A stretch of 64,000 nucleotides of DNA, taken from positions 62,001-126,000 of the forward strand of contig NZ_JBBAYI010000005.1 of NCBI RefSeq assembly GCF_037153985.1, in the 5' to 3' direction. This document shows, piece after piece, positions 1 to 8,953 of this stretch. Under the pieces are notes generated by a model. It was given only the letters and a program-made list of their open reading frames with translations. It made no database searches and was not told where the DNA came from. The position numbers and the translations under genes are program-made. Position 1 is the stretch's first letter. Each line of letters opens with the position of its first letter. Source of the stretch: Emticicia sp037153985. Lineage in GTDB: Bacteria; Bacteroidota; Bacteroidia; Cytophagales; Spirosomataceae.

Positions 1-1
1 C

Positions 2-1639
2 GGAATTGGTAGTATTTTTTCAAGATTCACTTACGAACGGCCTATTATTAAAGACAGGGGTTCGTTCATTGTTGCGTTGCGCCGTTCTTATATTGATATT
101 CTGGCAAAACCTTTCCTGAAAGACGACCTGAAAGGCTCGAGGTTTTATTTCTATGACTTTACGGCCAAAGCAAATTTCAGGATGAATGAGAAGAATACCT
201 TCTTTTTATCGGGTTATTTCGGGCGCGATACCTTCGGGGCCGACTTTGGCTTTAACTGGGGAAATGCCACCACGAGTTTCCGCTGGAACCACGTATTTAA
301 TAATAAGCTCTTCCTGAATAATACGGTTTTTTACAGTAACTACGACTACGCGCTGCAATCGGACCTGAAAAAAGAAAACAAACAGGATGCTTTCCGCTGG
401 AAATCAAACATTATTACGTATAGTATCAAGCCTGACTTTACTTACTACCCCAACACCAATAACACCATTACCTTTGGCGGGCAATTAACTTATTATACAT
501 TTAACCCGGGGCAGGCAGTAGCTATTTCGGGTGGTGTTGAAAGAGCCATTGGGCTGGCCGATAAGTTTGCGTCGGAAGCAGCTTTGTATGTAGGTAACGA
601 GCAGAAAATCGGCTCGAAGGTTTCGCTTCAATACGGCTTGCGGTACTCGTTATATAACTACATGGGCAAAGGAACAGCACTACAACTAGGCGATGCCCCC
701 GCCGCAGGCGAACGCCGCACCATTATAGACAGCAAGTCGTATGACTGGGGGCAGTCTATTCAGAAATATGGTAACTTTGAACCCCGCTTTGCTGCCAATA
801 TAGGGCTGGCCGAAAATAACTCTATCAAGCTGAGTTATAACAGACTGGTGCAATACCTGCATTTGTTGTCGAACACCACGGCTTCGTCGCCGTTGGATGT
901 CTGGACTCCGAGCAGCAATAACATTAAACCACAGCTAGCCGACCAGATAGCACTGGGGTATTTTCATAATCTGGCCGATAATATGTATGAAACATCGGTG
1001 GAAGTGTACTACAAGAAGCTGTATAATCAGATTGATTATGTTCGGAATGCCGATTTGTTATTAAATCCGAACGTGGAGGCCGATTTGCTTTTTGGCGATG
1101 GCAGAGCCTACGGTGCCGAATTTTATGCTAAAAAAACCAGAGGAAAAGTAAATGGCTGGATAAGCTACACACTTGCCCGCACCGAGCGCAAAATACCCGG
1201 GCTTAACCAGAACAATTGGTTTCCGAGCAGGATTGACAAAACGCATAATCTGGCAGTAGTTGGTATCTATGACATGAACGACCGCTGGACTTTCTCGGCC
1301 AATTTTACCTTTAGTACAGGTACGCCGGCCAGTTTCCCGACCAATAAGTTTGTTTGGCAGGATATTGCCCTTCCGCATAATTATTATGATACCCGCAATA
1401 ATTACCGGATTCCGGCTTCGCACCGACTGGATTTATCGGCTACCCGCCAAAACAAGCACGCACTTTTCGAGAAAGGCACTAGCGAATGGGTATTTTCGGT
1501 TTATAACGTGTATAACCGCCGCAACCCGTTCTCGGTATTTGTAAGGCAGAACGAGAACAACCAAACCCAGACAGAAGCCGTGAAATACGCCATTTTTGGG
1601 TCAATTATTCCGGCAGTTACCTATAATTTCAAATTTTAA
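2..1639 (+). CDS. TonB-dependent receptor, C-terminal part (5' end outside window)
   Basis: The reading frame is open from base 2, so the gene starts before the window; 545 residues are visible. Seen: long alternating amphipathic strands rich in Tyr/Asn/Phe, and a terminal ...YNFKF ending in Phe, the usual C-terminal signal of outer-membrane beta-barrels. Family knowledge: Bacteroidota TonB receptors import ligands across the outer membrane using TonB-ExbB-ExbD energy; the missing N-terminus would hold the signal peptide, carboxypeptidase-like domain and plug. Context: the next gene, 30 bp on, is a DUF4249 lipoprotein, a common partner of this receptor class (not SusD). The substrate cannot be inferred. 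An apparent TTG start at 77 lies inside the barrel and is not the true start. Confidence 0.9.
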   Translation, partial: GIGSIFSRFTYERPIIKDRGSFIVALRRSYIDILAKPFLKDDLKGSRFYFYDFTAKANFRMNEKNTFFLSGYFGRDTFGADFGFNWGNATTSFRWNHVFNNKLFLNNTVFYSNYDYALQSDLKKENKQDAFRWKSNIITYSIKPDFTYYPNTNNTITFGGQLTYYTFNPGQAVAISGGVERAIGLADKFASEAALYVGNEQKIGSKVSLQYGLRYSLYNYMGKGTALQLGDAPAAGERRTIIDSKSYDWGQSIQKYGNFEPRFAANIGLAENNSIKLSYNRLVQYLHLLSNTTASSPLDVWTPSSNNIKPQLADQIALGYFHNLADNMYETSVEVYYKKLYNQIDYVRNADLLLNPNVEADLLFGDGRAYGAEFYAKKTRGKVNGWISYTLARTERKIPGLNQNNWFPSRIDKTHNLAVVGIYDMNDRWTFSANFTFSTGTPASFPTNKFVWQDIALPHNYYDTRNNYRIPASHRLDLSATRQNKHALFEKGTSEWVFSVYNVYNRRNPFSVFVRQNENNQTQTEAVKYAIFGSIIPAVTYNFKF

Positions 1640-1669
1640 TAAATCCAACTTCCGTAATTCATATTTCAG

Positions 1670-2572
1670 ATGAAAAATAACATATTAATTCTGTTCATAA
1701 CCTTTGTTTCGTTGCTACTCGTCTCGTGCGAAGACGTAGTGCAGATTGAAGTGCAGGACGGCGTATCTCAGCTTAGTGTCGATGCCGTAATTACGAACAA
1801 AGCCGAACCGCAAACTATTAAGTTAAGTTTATCGCAGGCATATTTTGACAACTCGCCTGTAAAGCCCGCTTTAGGTGCAAGCGTTATTGTATTTGATGAA
1901 GACAGCGTAGCGTACGAGTTTGTAGATGTTAAAAACAATGGTAGCTATGTGTACGATGCCAAAACCAGACCGCTCAACAAGATTGGTAAACAATATGCCT
2001 TGTATGTAAAATACGAGGGCGAAGAATTTGTTTCGTTATCAAAACTGAACAGGGTTCCAAAAATAGATTCTATTGATTACAAGGTTGAGCGTTTCCCGAT
2101 AAAACCAGAGAATGGCCCACAGGAAGGATTCTTGCCACAGTTTTATGCCACCGACTTTGAGGGCGAAGGCGATTGCTACTGGATAAAAGCGGCTAAAAAC
2201 CATAAATATTTTTCAAAGTCGAGTCAGATTAGTGTAGCCTATGATGCCGGTTTTAGCCCTGGCTCAAAATCAGACGGGCTGTTGTTTATTTTGCCCGTTC
2301 GGTTGTCATTAGGGGGGGAGCTATATTCAGATAAAGATACCCTTACTGTTGACCTTCATTCTATTACTAAAGAACAATTCTATTATTTACAGATAGTGCA
2401 GCAGGTTTCGGCAAATGGCGGGCTTTTTTCTACGCCTCTCTCTAATTTGCCTACCAATATTATTAATCGCAATGCCCAGTCAAGCAAAAAGGCAATCGGC
2501 TTCTTTGGTATATCGGCCGTTAGTTCGATGGAGGTCGTGATTGATAAAAATAAAGCCAAACCAAAAGACTAA
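1670..2572 (+). CDS. DUF4249 family lipoprotein
   Basis: 300 residues. The N-terminus is a lipoprotein signal ending LLVSC with lipidation Cys20, followed by the Glu-Asp-rich start and Val/Asp beta-strand pattern typical of DUF4249 proteins. These are Bacteroidota outer-membrane-anchored lipoproteins of unknown molecular role, usually encoded directly after a TonB receptor, as here (30 bp gap), which suggests they act as an accessory or plug-like partner of that receptor. A strong terminator follows, so receptor and lipoprotein probably form a complete transcription unit. Family assignment rests on the sequence pattern plus neighbourhood and has not been searched. Confidence 0.8.
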   Translation: MKNNILILFITFVSLLLVSCEDVVQIEVQDGVSQLSVDAVITNKAEPQTIKLSLSQAYFDNSPVKPALGASVIVFDEDSVAYEFVDVKNNGSYVYDAKTRPLNKIGKQYALYVKYEGEEFVSLSKLNRVPKIDSIDYKVERFPIKPENGPQEGFLPQFYATDFEGEGDCYWIKAAKNHKYFSKSSQISVAYDAGFSPGSKSDGLLFILPVRLSLGGELYSDKDTLTVDLHSITKEQFYYLQIVQQVSANGGLFSTPLSNLPTNIINRNAQSSKKAIGFFGISAVSSMEVVIDKNKAKPKD

Positions 2573-2593
2573 CCGAGCATTTATTACAGTCAA

Positions 2594-2636
2594 AATCCGG
2601 CAGTATCTGAGCAATAAAGGTACTGCCGGATTTTTT
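2594..2636 (+). terminator. Rho-independent terminator after DUF4249 gene
   Basis: Perfect 12-bp stem (AATCCGGCAGTA at 2594-2605 with its complement at 2621-2632), 15-nt loop, then a T-run. Confidence 0.9.
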
Positions 2637-2812
2637 GTTGGCTGTGCTGGCAGCTTATTATAAAGCTAGGCTAGCCGAAGCCTGAAAGAAGTTGATAGAA
2701 GCTAATGGCTCTTATAACTGCAAAATACCAGATTATATCGCAGAGCAGATTTAATTTATCAAACTTTTGCCTACTTTTATACTATTCATATCAATACTAC
2801 CATAAAATTCTC

Positions 2813-5764
2813 ATGAAAAAGTACTTCATCATTTACTTATGGCTCCTCTGCACAGGGTTTGTACTGGCACAGGACAAACCTAAACCCGCGCTTACTTGGA
2901 AAGACGTATCGAACTGGAAAGCCATTCCGGCTTTTGGAGGCACACAGCTTTCGTCGGACGGAGCATGGTTTGCTTACATACTGAACCCAAACGAGGGCGA
3001 TGCCGAACTGGTACTCAGAAAAACCAGCGATACCACCCAAATCAAGTATCCTGTGGGAGCAAGTTCGTTTTTTAGTATGAGCTTTTCTGACGATGCCAAA
3101 TGGTTCGCCTTTAAGGTTTATCCGAAAGATAAAGATAAAAAAAGTAGTGCGAAAGGCCCAGCACCCAAGCCATTGCCCGAAAAAGTGTTTTTAATTAACC
3201 TCTCGAACAAAAAGAAAACAGAGTTTGAAAGGGTAAAATCTTTTTCGTTCAACGGCGAGATGTCGACCGTACTGGCTTTGCACCTGACACCCGCCGGAGC
3301 CCCTGCTGGCCCTGATGCCGCCAAAGGTTCGGACTTGTTGCTGTTCGATTTGGCTTCGTCAAAAACACAGAATATCGGTAACGTATCGGAATATGCCTTT
3401 AATAAAAAAGGTGACTGGATGGCCCTGACAATAGATGCCGCCGAAAAAGCCGGAAACGGTGTATTGGTGCGTAACATGAACACCAACGTGGTGATGATTC
3501 TGGATAACGACAAAGCAACGTATAAATCGTTAAACTGGACTGAAAAAGGCGATGGACTGGCTTTGTTGAAAGGCATAAAGGACGAAAAATATAAAACAGA
3601 GCTTAACAGCGTTTTAGGAATTAAAAACTTTGGCGGAATGCCCGAACTGGTAAGCTACGAGCCTAAAAAAGATACAACGGCCTTCCCGAAAGGAATGACT
3701 ATCAGCGGTAACAGAAGCCCGTTCTGGTCAGAAGACCTCAGCCGTTTGTTTTTTGGTATAGCCAAAACCGAGCTAGCCAAAAAAGAAACTCCTAAGCCTG
3801 CCGCCAAGAAAGATTCGGCCAGAAAAGACGGCAACGACCTCGACAAGCTAGCTAAAATAAAAGCCGATACCACTATTAAAACCCTCGACGACCTTGCCAA
3901 AGCATTAGCTAAAGCCAAACCCGACTCGAGCAAGAAAGTAGCTGCCGCAGCCCCTGAAGCAGATAAAGAAAAACCAGATATGGCTATCTGGCACTGGCAG
4001 GATAAACGTTTGCAGTCGCGCCAGCAAGTACAGGAAAATCAGGATAAAAACTTTAGTTTTGTTTCTACCTACGATGTAAACAATAAAAAGTTTATCAGGC
4101 TAACAGACAGCACTCTTAAAAGCCTGAACATTGCGCCTAAGCAACTATACGGCATAGGGCAGGATTTAACCAACTACGAACTGGATAATAACCTGAGCGG
4201 CCAGACATATACCGACATTTATGTGGTTGATGTAAATACAGGTAAACGTACAAAAGTGATAGAAAACCACTATGTACCTAATTTTCTGGCTAATCCTACT
4301 GCCTCGCCCGATGGCACTAAATTCTTGTACTGGAAAGCAGGTAGCTGGATGGTATATGACATGAAAAGCCAGACCTCACGCATTATATCGGATAAAGCCG
4401 CTACCTCGTTTATTGATGTTGAAGATGACCACAACGTGAGCAAGCCACCGTATGACGTAATGGGCTGGACAAACGACAGCCGCTTTGTGCTGGTAAGCGA
4501 TGGCTGGGATGTGTGGCAACTATCGGCCGATGGCTCGGCTGCTCCGCAGAACCTGACAACAAACGGCAAGGCTGAGCAAATCCGTTACCAGAGCCGTTAT
4601 GTGCTTGACCCCGAAGAAAAAGGAATTGACCTGACCAAAACGCAGTATTTCAGAATATATGGCGAATGGACCAAGAAAAGCGGCTTTGTTGCCCTCGAAA
4701 ACGGAAAAGTAAAAGGCTTGCTATGGGAAGACACCGCCTTGAGCGGCTTAAACAAAGCTAAAAAAGCCGATGCTTATGTGTATACTCGCCAGACTTTTAT
4801 AAGCCCAACAGACTATTACCTGACTACTTCGGCTGATTTGGGGAATGGCAAAAAAATAAGCGAAAATGCGCCTTTGATGAATAAATATGCGTGGTCGCCG
4901 TCGGTAAAACTTATCGATTATAAAAGCGATAAAGGCGATAAACTACAAGGAGCTTTGTTTTTACCAGCAGGCTACGAAGCCGGTAAAAAGTATCCTACAA
5001 TTGTGTATTATTACGAAAAACTATCTCAAACGCTCCATAACTTCGCAAATCCGGTGTTTTCGGGTACGGGCTGGAGCCCAAGTATGTATACCTCGAATGG
5101 CTATGCTGTGTTTATTCCAGATATTGTGTATAAACTCAACGACCCGGGTATGTCGGCGGTTTGGTGTGTAATTCCGGGAGTAAAAGCTGCGCTTAAAACC
5201 GGAATCATTGACGAAACCAAAATTGGTATTCATGGGCATAGCTGGGGTGGGTACCAGACCAGTTTCCTGATAACCCAAACCAATATGTTTAAAGCTGCGG
5301 CAGCAGGTGCGCCACTAACCGATATGATTTCGATGTATAACCTGATTTATAAAAACAGTGGGTCGTCGAACGGAGCTATTTTTGAAGCCTCACAAGGGCG
5401 TTTGCTTCCACCGTGGGAAAACTGGGAGGCATACAACCGTAACTCGCCTTTATACCACGTAAAGAAAGTAAACACGCCTTTATTGATGTTGCATAACGAT
5501 GCCGACGGAGCCGTAGACTTTACGCAGGGGATAGAATATTACAATGCCTTGCGCCGCCTGAAAAAACCAGTAGTTTTAATTCAGTATAAAGGCGAAAACC
5601 ACGGGCTGGTAAAATTGCCTAACCGTAAAGATTACGCTGCCCGTATGATGGAATTTTTCGATTATCATCTGAAAGGTAAACCTGCACCAGACTGGCTTGA
5701 AAAAGGTATTGACCGCCTGACATTAGACGAACACCTCGATAAAAGGGTAATGGGCGAAGAATAA
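2813..5764 (+). CDS. Secreted S9 family (prolyl oligopeptidase/DPP IV-like) serine peptidase
   Basis: 983 residues from the ATG at 2813, chosen because it begins a clean signal peptide (MKKYFIIYLW...VLAQ, about 20 residues); an in-frame start 36 codons upstream would bury it. Long N-terminal WD/propeller-like region, then an alpha/beta-hydrolase domain (about 720-960) with the S9 triad: Ser810 in HGHSWGG, Asp898 in NDADGAV, His930 in GENHG. S9 enzymes cleave oligopeptides, mostly after Pro, in the periplasm. Oddity: a Lys/Ala/Asp-rich low-complexity stretch of roughly 70 residues (about 325-400) interrupts the propeller. Own terminators on both sides make it monocistronic. Peptide substrate unknown. 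Confidence 0.93.
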   Translation: MKKYFIIYLWLLCTGFVLAQDKPKPALTWKDVSNWKAIPAFGGTQLSSDGAWFAYILNPNEGDAELVLRKTSDTTQIKYPVGASSFFSMSFSDDAKWFAFKVYPKDKDKKSSAKGPAPKPLPEKVFLINLSNKKKTEFERVKSFSFNGEMSTVLALHLTPAGAPAGPDAAKGSDLLLFDLASSKTQNIGNVSEYAFNKKGDWMALTIDAAEKAGNGVLVRNMNTNVVMILDNDKATYKSLNWTEKGDGLALLKGIKDEKYKTELNSVLGIKNFGGMPELVSYEPKKDTTAFPKGMTISGNRSPFWSEDLSRLFFGIAKTELAKKETPKPAAKKDSARKDGNDLDKLAKIKADTTIKTLDDLAKALAKAKPDSSKKVAAAAPEADKEKPDMAIWHWQDKRLQSRQQVQENQDKNFSFVSTYDVNNKKFIRLTDSTLKSLNIAPKQLYGIGQDLTNYELDNNLSGQTYTDIYVVDVNTGKRTKVIENHYVPNFLANPTASPDGTKFLYWKAGSWMVYDMKSQTSRIISDKAATSFIDVEDDHNVSKPPYDVMGWTNDSRFVLVSDGWDVWQLSADGSAAPQNLTTNGKAEQIRYQSRYVLDPEEKGIDLTKTQYFRIYGEWTKKSGFVALENGKVKGLLWEDTALSGLNKAKKADAYVYTRQTFISPTDYYLTTSADLGNGKKISENAPLMNKYAWSPSVKLIDYKSDKGDKLQGALFLPAGYEAGKKYPTIVYYYEKLSQTLHNFANPVFSGTGWSPSMYTSNGYAVFIPDIVYKLNDPGMSAVWCVIPGVKAALKTGIIDETKIGIHGHSWGGYQTSFLITQTNMFKAAAAGAPLTDMISMYNLIYKNSGSSNGAIFEASQGRLLPPWENWEAYNRNSPLYHVKKVNTPLLMLHNDADGAVDFTQGIEYYNALRRLKKPVVLIQYKGENHGLVKLPNRKDYAARMMEFFDYHLKGKPAPDWLEKGIDRLTLDEHLDKRVMGEE

Positions 5765-5788
5765 CGCCTTTTAGGTATATATTATAAA

Positions 5789-5825
5789 AATCCTGTTGTG
5801 TATAAAACTGCAACAGGATTTTTGT
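5789..5825 (+). terminator. Rho-independent terminator after S9 peptidase
   Basis: 10-bp stem AATCCTGTTG (5789-5798) / CAACAGGATT (5811-5820), then a T-run. Confidence 0.88.
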
Positions 5826-5958
5826 TTTCAGGGCTTTATGGAGTGTCGGCTTAAAGCAATGTTACTTATTTTTCATAAAAAAAATCTTTAAAACTAGTTC
5901 TTTCAGGAAATGGTCTTTAATTTGTTACTTCAAAAATGAACCAATCTTTTACTGTTGT

Positions 5959-8070
5959 ATGACTAACTTGTATCCTCCTCAACCCAAAATTACAGATTAT
6001 TCTTTCCTGAACCCCTCGAAAAACTTTACCAAAAATGTTAGAAATGTGTTGTTGGCAATGGCGTTGTTTTTTGTTACTTACCTTTTGCTTATTGCGCTAG
6101 CCTTAGGGCTGCTTTATGTGGCTGTCTGGGTAGGGATAGGTATAATGGCTTACAGCATTAACTGGATTACTGTTGTCATAGGTTGTGGTATTATTTGTTG
6201 GGGTCTGATGTTTCTGGCGTTTTTGTTGAAATTTGTTTTTTCGGTGCAGAAAGATAATAACGATAGTCGGGTCGAAATTACAGCACAACAACATCCGCAT
6301 CTGTTTGATTTTATTAATCGCCTGGCGGCAGAGGTAAAGGCATCTTCACCCAAAAAAGTTTTTATTGTGCCTAATGTAAATGCAGCCGTTTTTTATAATT
6401 CAAGTTTCTGGAGTATGTTTCTGCCCATAAAAAAAAATCTGGAAATAGGGCTGGGGCTGGTTAACTCACTTAATATAAGCGAATTTAAAGCGGTGCTGGC
6501 ACACGAGTTCGGGCATTTTTCGCAGCGGAGCATGAAAATAGGCAGCTATGTGTATAGCGTTAACAGGGCAATTTATAACATGGTATATGAATATGACGAA
6601 TGGGATAAACTGCTAGATAAATGGGTAGACAGTGGAGGTATTTTCAGCCTGTTTGCCCGAATTACACGCAAAATGGTAAGTGGGGTTCGCTTACTATTAA
6701 AAAGCGCATATAAGCTCATTAATATCCGTTATATGGGGCTTTCGAGAGAAATGGAATATAACGCCGATTTAATAGCTGTAAGTGCTGCCGGTAATGAAGC
6801 TGCTATTTCGGCACTCAGGAGGGTTATTTTTGGAGATGAGGCTTATAAGCGCGCCATTGACCAGCTTGCTTTTTTAATGAATAACCAGAAACGCACCGAC
6901 AACATTTATGAAAAACAACTGGCCATGATTGAATACATGGTAAAAGATAAAAACCTTGTGGTGCGGAATCAACGGCCGGTATTGACCGACCATTATATGC
7001 AGACAACAGCCCCTAAAAACAGGGTTTATTTTAAAAGCCAGTGGTCGTCACATCCTGACCAGCAAGACCGCGAAAACAATATAAATACTGTGCATATTCA
7101 AGCCGAAGTGAATGAGGAATCGCCATGGCTTTTATTTAATAATGCCGAAAAATTACAGCGCGAAATTACAAAACGATTTTATGCAGAAGTAAAAGAAAAT
7201 GAGGATAATACTACCGAAATTATTAACAAAACGGCCTTTCTTTCGAGTGTGGACGAACGGTACGAGCAGTACAAGTACCCGCCTGTGTTGAGGCATTTTT
7301 ATGATGACCGATTTTTGTTTGAAATTAACCTTGATGCGCTTGAGTTGCAGGATGAATCAGTGGAAATGGTGGGGGTGTTCAGCGAGGAAAACAAAAAACT
7401 GCTCGATGTCTATTACCGAAACCTTGAGGATAAACAAGTGCTGGAGGGCATTAGAGATGGGCATATAGAAACGCAATCGTTTGATTTTGACGGAGAGAAA
7501 TACAATAAAGAGCAGGCCGAGAGGATTTGCACACAACTGGACCAAGAAATTGAAGAGCAGAAACAGAACCTTGTAAAGCTCGAGAATCAGGCCGCAAGGC
7601 TTGGGTATCAGGAAGCTGTAAAAAAAGGTAATGCGCCGGAGTTTAAAACAAAAATTGAAATCTATATGGTTTTAATGGAAAAACTTAAAACGGTTGATGT
7701 GTTCAGAGAGCGAATAGAACAGCTTACAAACTATATCAGGGCTAATCTTCCGTTTGACGAATACAGCATACTACCCGTACAAGAGGCTATTAATACCTTA
7801 TACAAGGATGTTTTGCAGGAACTGGAGGCAATGAAACAAATAACAATGCCAAAACAAATAAGAGAGGCTTTTATTGGGGAGTCGTTTCATGAATATGTGC
7901 TGAATGAACCTCTGGAAGCAGCCGGAAACGGCTTGTTTTCGTTTGAAAAATTCAACAGGTTTTATAACCAGCTATATTTGATAAACCAGCGAATTAATTA
8001 CGCCTGTGTAAATGCCTTACGTGACTTTATTTATTTGCAGGGCAGCCTTTTTGAAGTGTCTGATAAATGA
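5959..8070 (+). CDS. M48 family membrane metallopeptidase with long C-terminal region
   Basis: 703 residues. Hydrophobic segments occupy about residues 28-100 (two or three membrane helices). The zinc site is clear: HEFGH at 182-186 (ligands His182, His186, catalytic Glu183) and the third ligand Glu266 in SREMEYNAD. This is the M48 (HtpX/Ste24-like) arrangement; family members degrade or process membrane and secreted proteins, catalytic side usually cytosolic in HtpX. Odd: about 430 residues follow the peptidase core, charged and predicted helical (Glu/Lys/Gln-rich near 470-600), far longer than HtpX (about 290). Function of the tail unknown. Single gene, ended by a bidirectional terminator. 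Confidence 0.9.
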   Translation: MTNLYPPQPKITDYSFLNPSKNFTKNVRNVLLAMALFFVTYLLLIALALGLLYVAVWVGIGIMAYSINWITVVIGCGIICWGLMFLAFLLKFVFSVQKDNNDSRVEITAQQHPHLFDFINRLAAEVKASSPKKVFIVPNVNAAVFYNSSFWSMFLPIKKNLEIGLGLVNSLNISEFKAVLAHEFGHFSQRSMKIGSYVYSVNRAIYNMVYEYDEWDKLLDKWVDSGGIFSLFARITRKMVSGVRLLLKSAYKLINIRYMGLSREMEYNADLIAVSAAGNEAAISALRRVIFGDEAYKRAIDQLAFLMNNQKRTDNIYEKQLAMIEYMVKDKNLVVRNQRPVLTDHYMQTTAPKNRVYFKSQWSSHPDQQDRENNINTVHIQAEVNEESPWLLFNNAEKLQREITKRFYAEVKENEDNTTEIINKTAFLSSVDERYEQYKYPPVLRHFYDDRFLFEINLDALELQDESVEMVGVFSEENKKLLDVYYRNLEDKQVLEGIRDGHIETQSFDFDGEKYNKEQAERICTQLDQEIEEQKQNLVKLENQAARLGYQEAVKKGNAPEFKTKIEIYMVLMEKLKTVDVFRERIEQLTNYIRANLPFDEYSILPVQEAINTLYKDVLQELEAMKQITMPKQIREAFIGESFHEYVLNEPLEAAGNGLFSFEKFNRFYNQLYLINQRINYACVNALRDFIYLQGSLFEVSDK

Positions 8071-8084
8071 ACGGTATAATTCAT

Positions 8085-8118
8085 AAAAAATGCCCTCTCG
8101 TACGAAAGGGCATTTTTT
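8085..8118. terminator. Bidirectional terminator between convergent genes
   Basis: AAAAAATGCCC (8085-8095) pairs with GGGCATTTTTT (8108-8118). A/T runs on both sides serve the M48 gene (+) and the SIMPL gene (-). Confidence 0.88.
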
Positions 8119-8134
8119 ATAGTATACACGCAAT

Positions 8135-8848
8135 TTATTTGATTCTGAAAGCGGCTTTCATTTTATAGCTTAGCTTTATTTTCTGATACTCAAGGGTGCT
8201 GTCGTCCATAGGGGCCATATCTCCGGCAGCCATCATTCTTGTGTTTGCCAGCATAGGGCGAGGTGAATAAAACTGGTCGTCAAGCTCTTCAATGAGTAAT
8301 ACTTCTCCTATTTTTTCATTGATAGAATCGAGCAGGTATGCTGCTTTTTCTTTGGCAGCCTGCAAGGCTTTTATTTTGATTTCTTTTCTGTATTCTTGTA
8401 TCTTCGAGTGGTCTACGTGGTCAATGGTTACGTATTCGATGCCTCGGTCGTCAACTCCATCCAGAATTACGTCTGACTTGTAAAGATTATTCATTTTCAG
8501 AATATACCTTTTGCTTTCCAGAAAAAACTGTGGCTTTTTTTTGTCGACCCAGTTACGGTAACCAGCTACTGTTCCGATTGTGAGGTTTTCACGCGGGAAG
8601 CCAGCCTTCGAGATGGAAGCAATGAGTTGTTTTTCCAGTACATCAATAGATACTTTGTCTTTCTGGTTTTTTTCATCTTTGAAATATTCCTTGAGCGAAA
8701 TAGCAAAATAAATTTCGTCTGGTACAATTTCCATTTCGGCGGAACCTGTTACGTCAATTTTTTTGATGGGTTCTTTTTCCATTTTGTCTTGTGCCTGAGT
8801 ATTAAATATAAAGCCTGAAAGCAGGAAGGCGAAAATCAGTCGTTTCAT
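8135..8848 (-). CDS. SIMPL (DUF541) domain exported protein
   Basis: 237 residues from the ATG at 8848, which opens a signal peptide (MKRLIFAFLLSGFIF...AQ); an upstream in-frame start would add 14 residues before it and is less likely. The mature part carries the SIMPL/DUF541 pattern: IDVTGSAEMEIVPDEIYF near the start, a long central helix-rich region with KALQAAKEKAAYLL, and a C-terminal K-L-SYKMKAAFRI strand. The family is periplasmic or outer-membrane associated; members have been linked to oxidative and envelope stress, but the molecular role is unclear. No operon partner: the next minus-strand gene upstream is pyrC, 105 bp away. Confidence 0.85.
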   Translation of the reverse strand: MKRLIFAFLLSGFIFNTQAQDKMEKEPIKKIDVTGSAEMEIVPDEIYFAISLKEYFKDEKNQKDKVSIDVLEKQLIASISKAGFPRENLTIGTVAGYRNWVDKKKPQFFLESKRYILKMNNLYKSDVILDGVDDRGIEYVTIDHVDHSKIQEYRKEIKIKALQAAKEKAAYLLDSINEKIGEVLLIEELDDQFYSPRPMLANTRMMAAGDMAPMDDSTLEYQKIKLSYKMKAAFRIK

Positions 8849-8953
8849 TGTTTTTAGTTTTATGTTAAGAATAAACGTTGTGTTTCGCAAGCATAACGCA
8901 ATAGCCTGAACAAATGTTACATATCAGGGCAGATAAATAATAAAGCTCAGCAC

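Noticed and set aside
77..1639. TTG at 77 as the start of the first gene
   Set aside because: The frame is open to the window edge and the protein lacks a signal, plug and N-terminal domain; it is a receptor fragment entering from the left.
2705..2812. Upstream start for the S9 peptidase
   Set aside because: It would put 36 residues before a perfect signal peptide.
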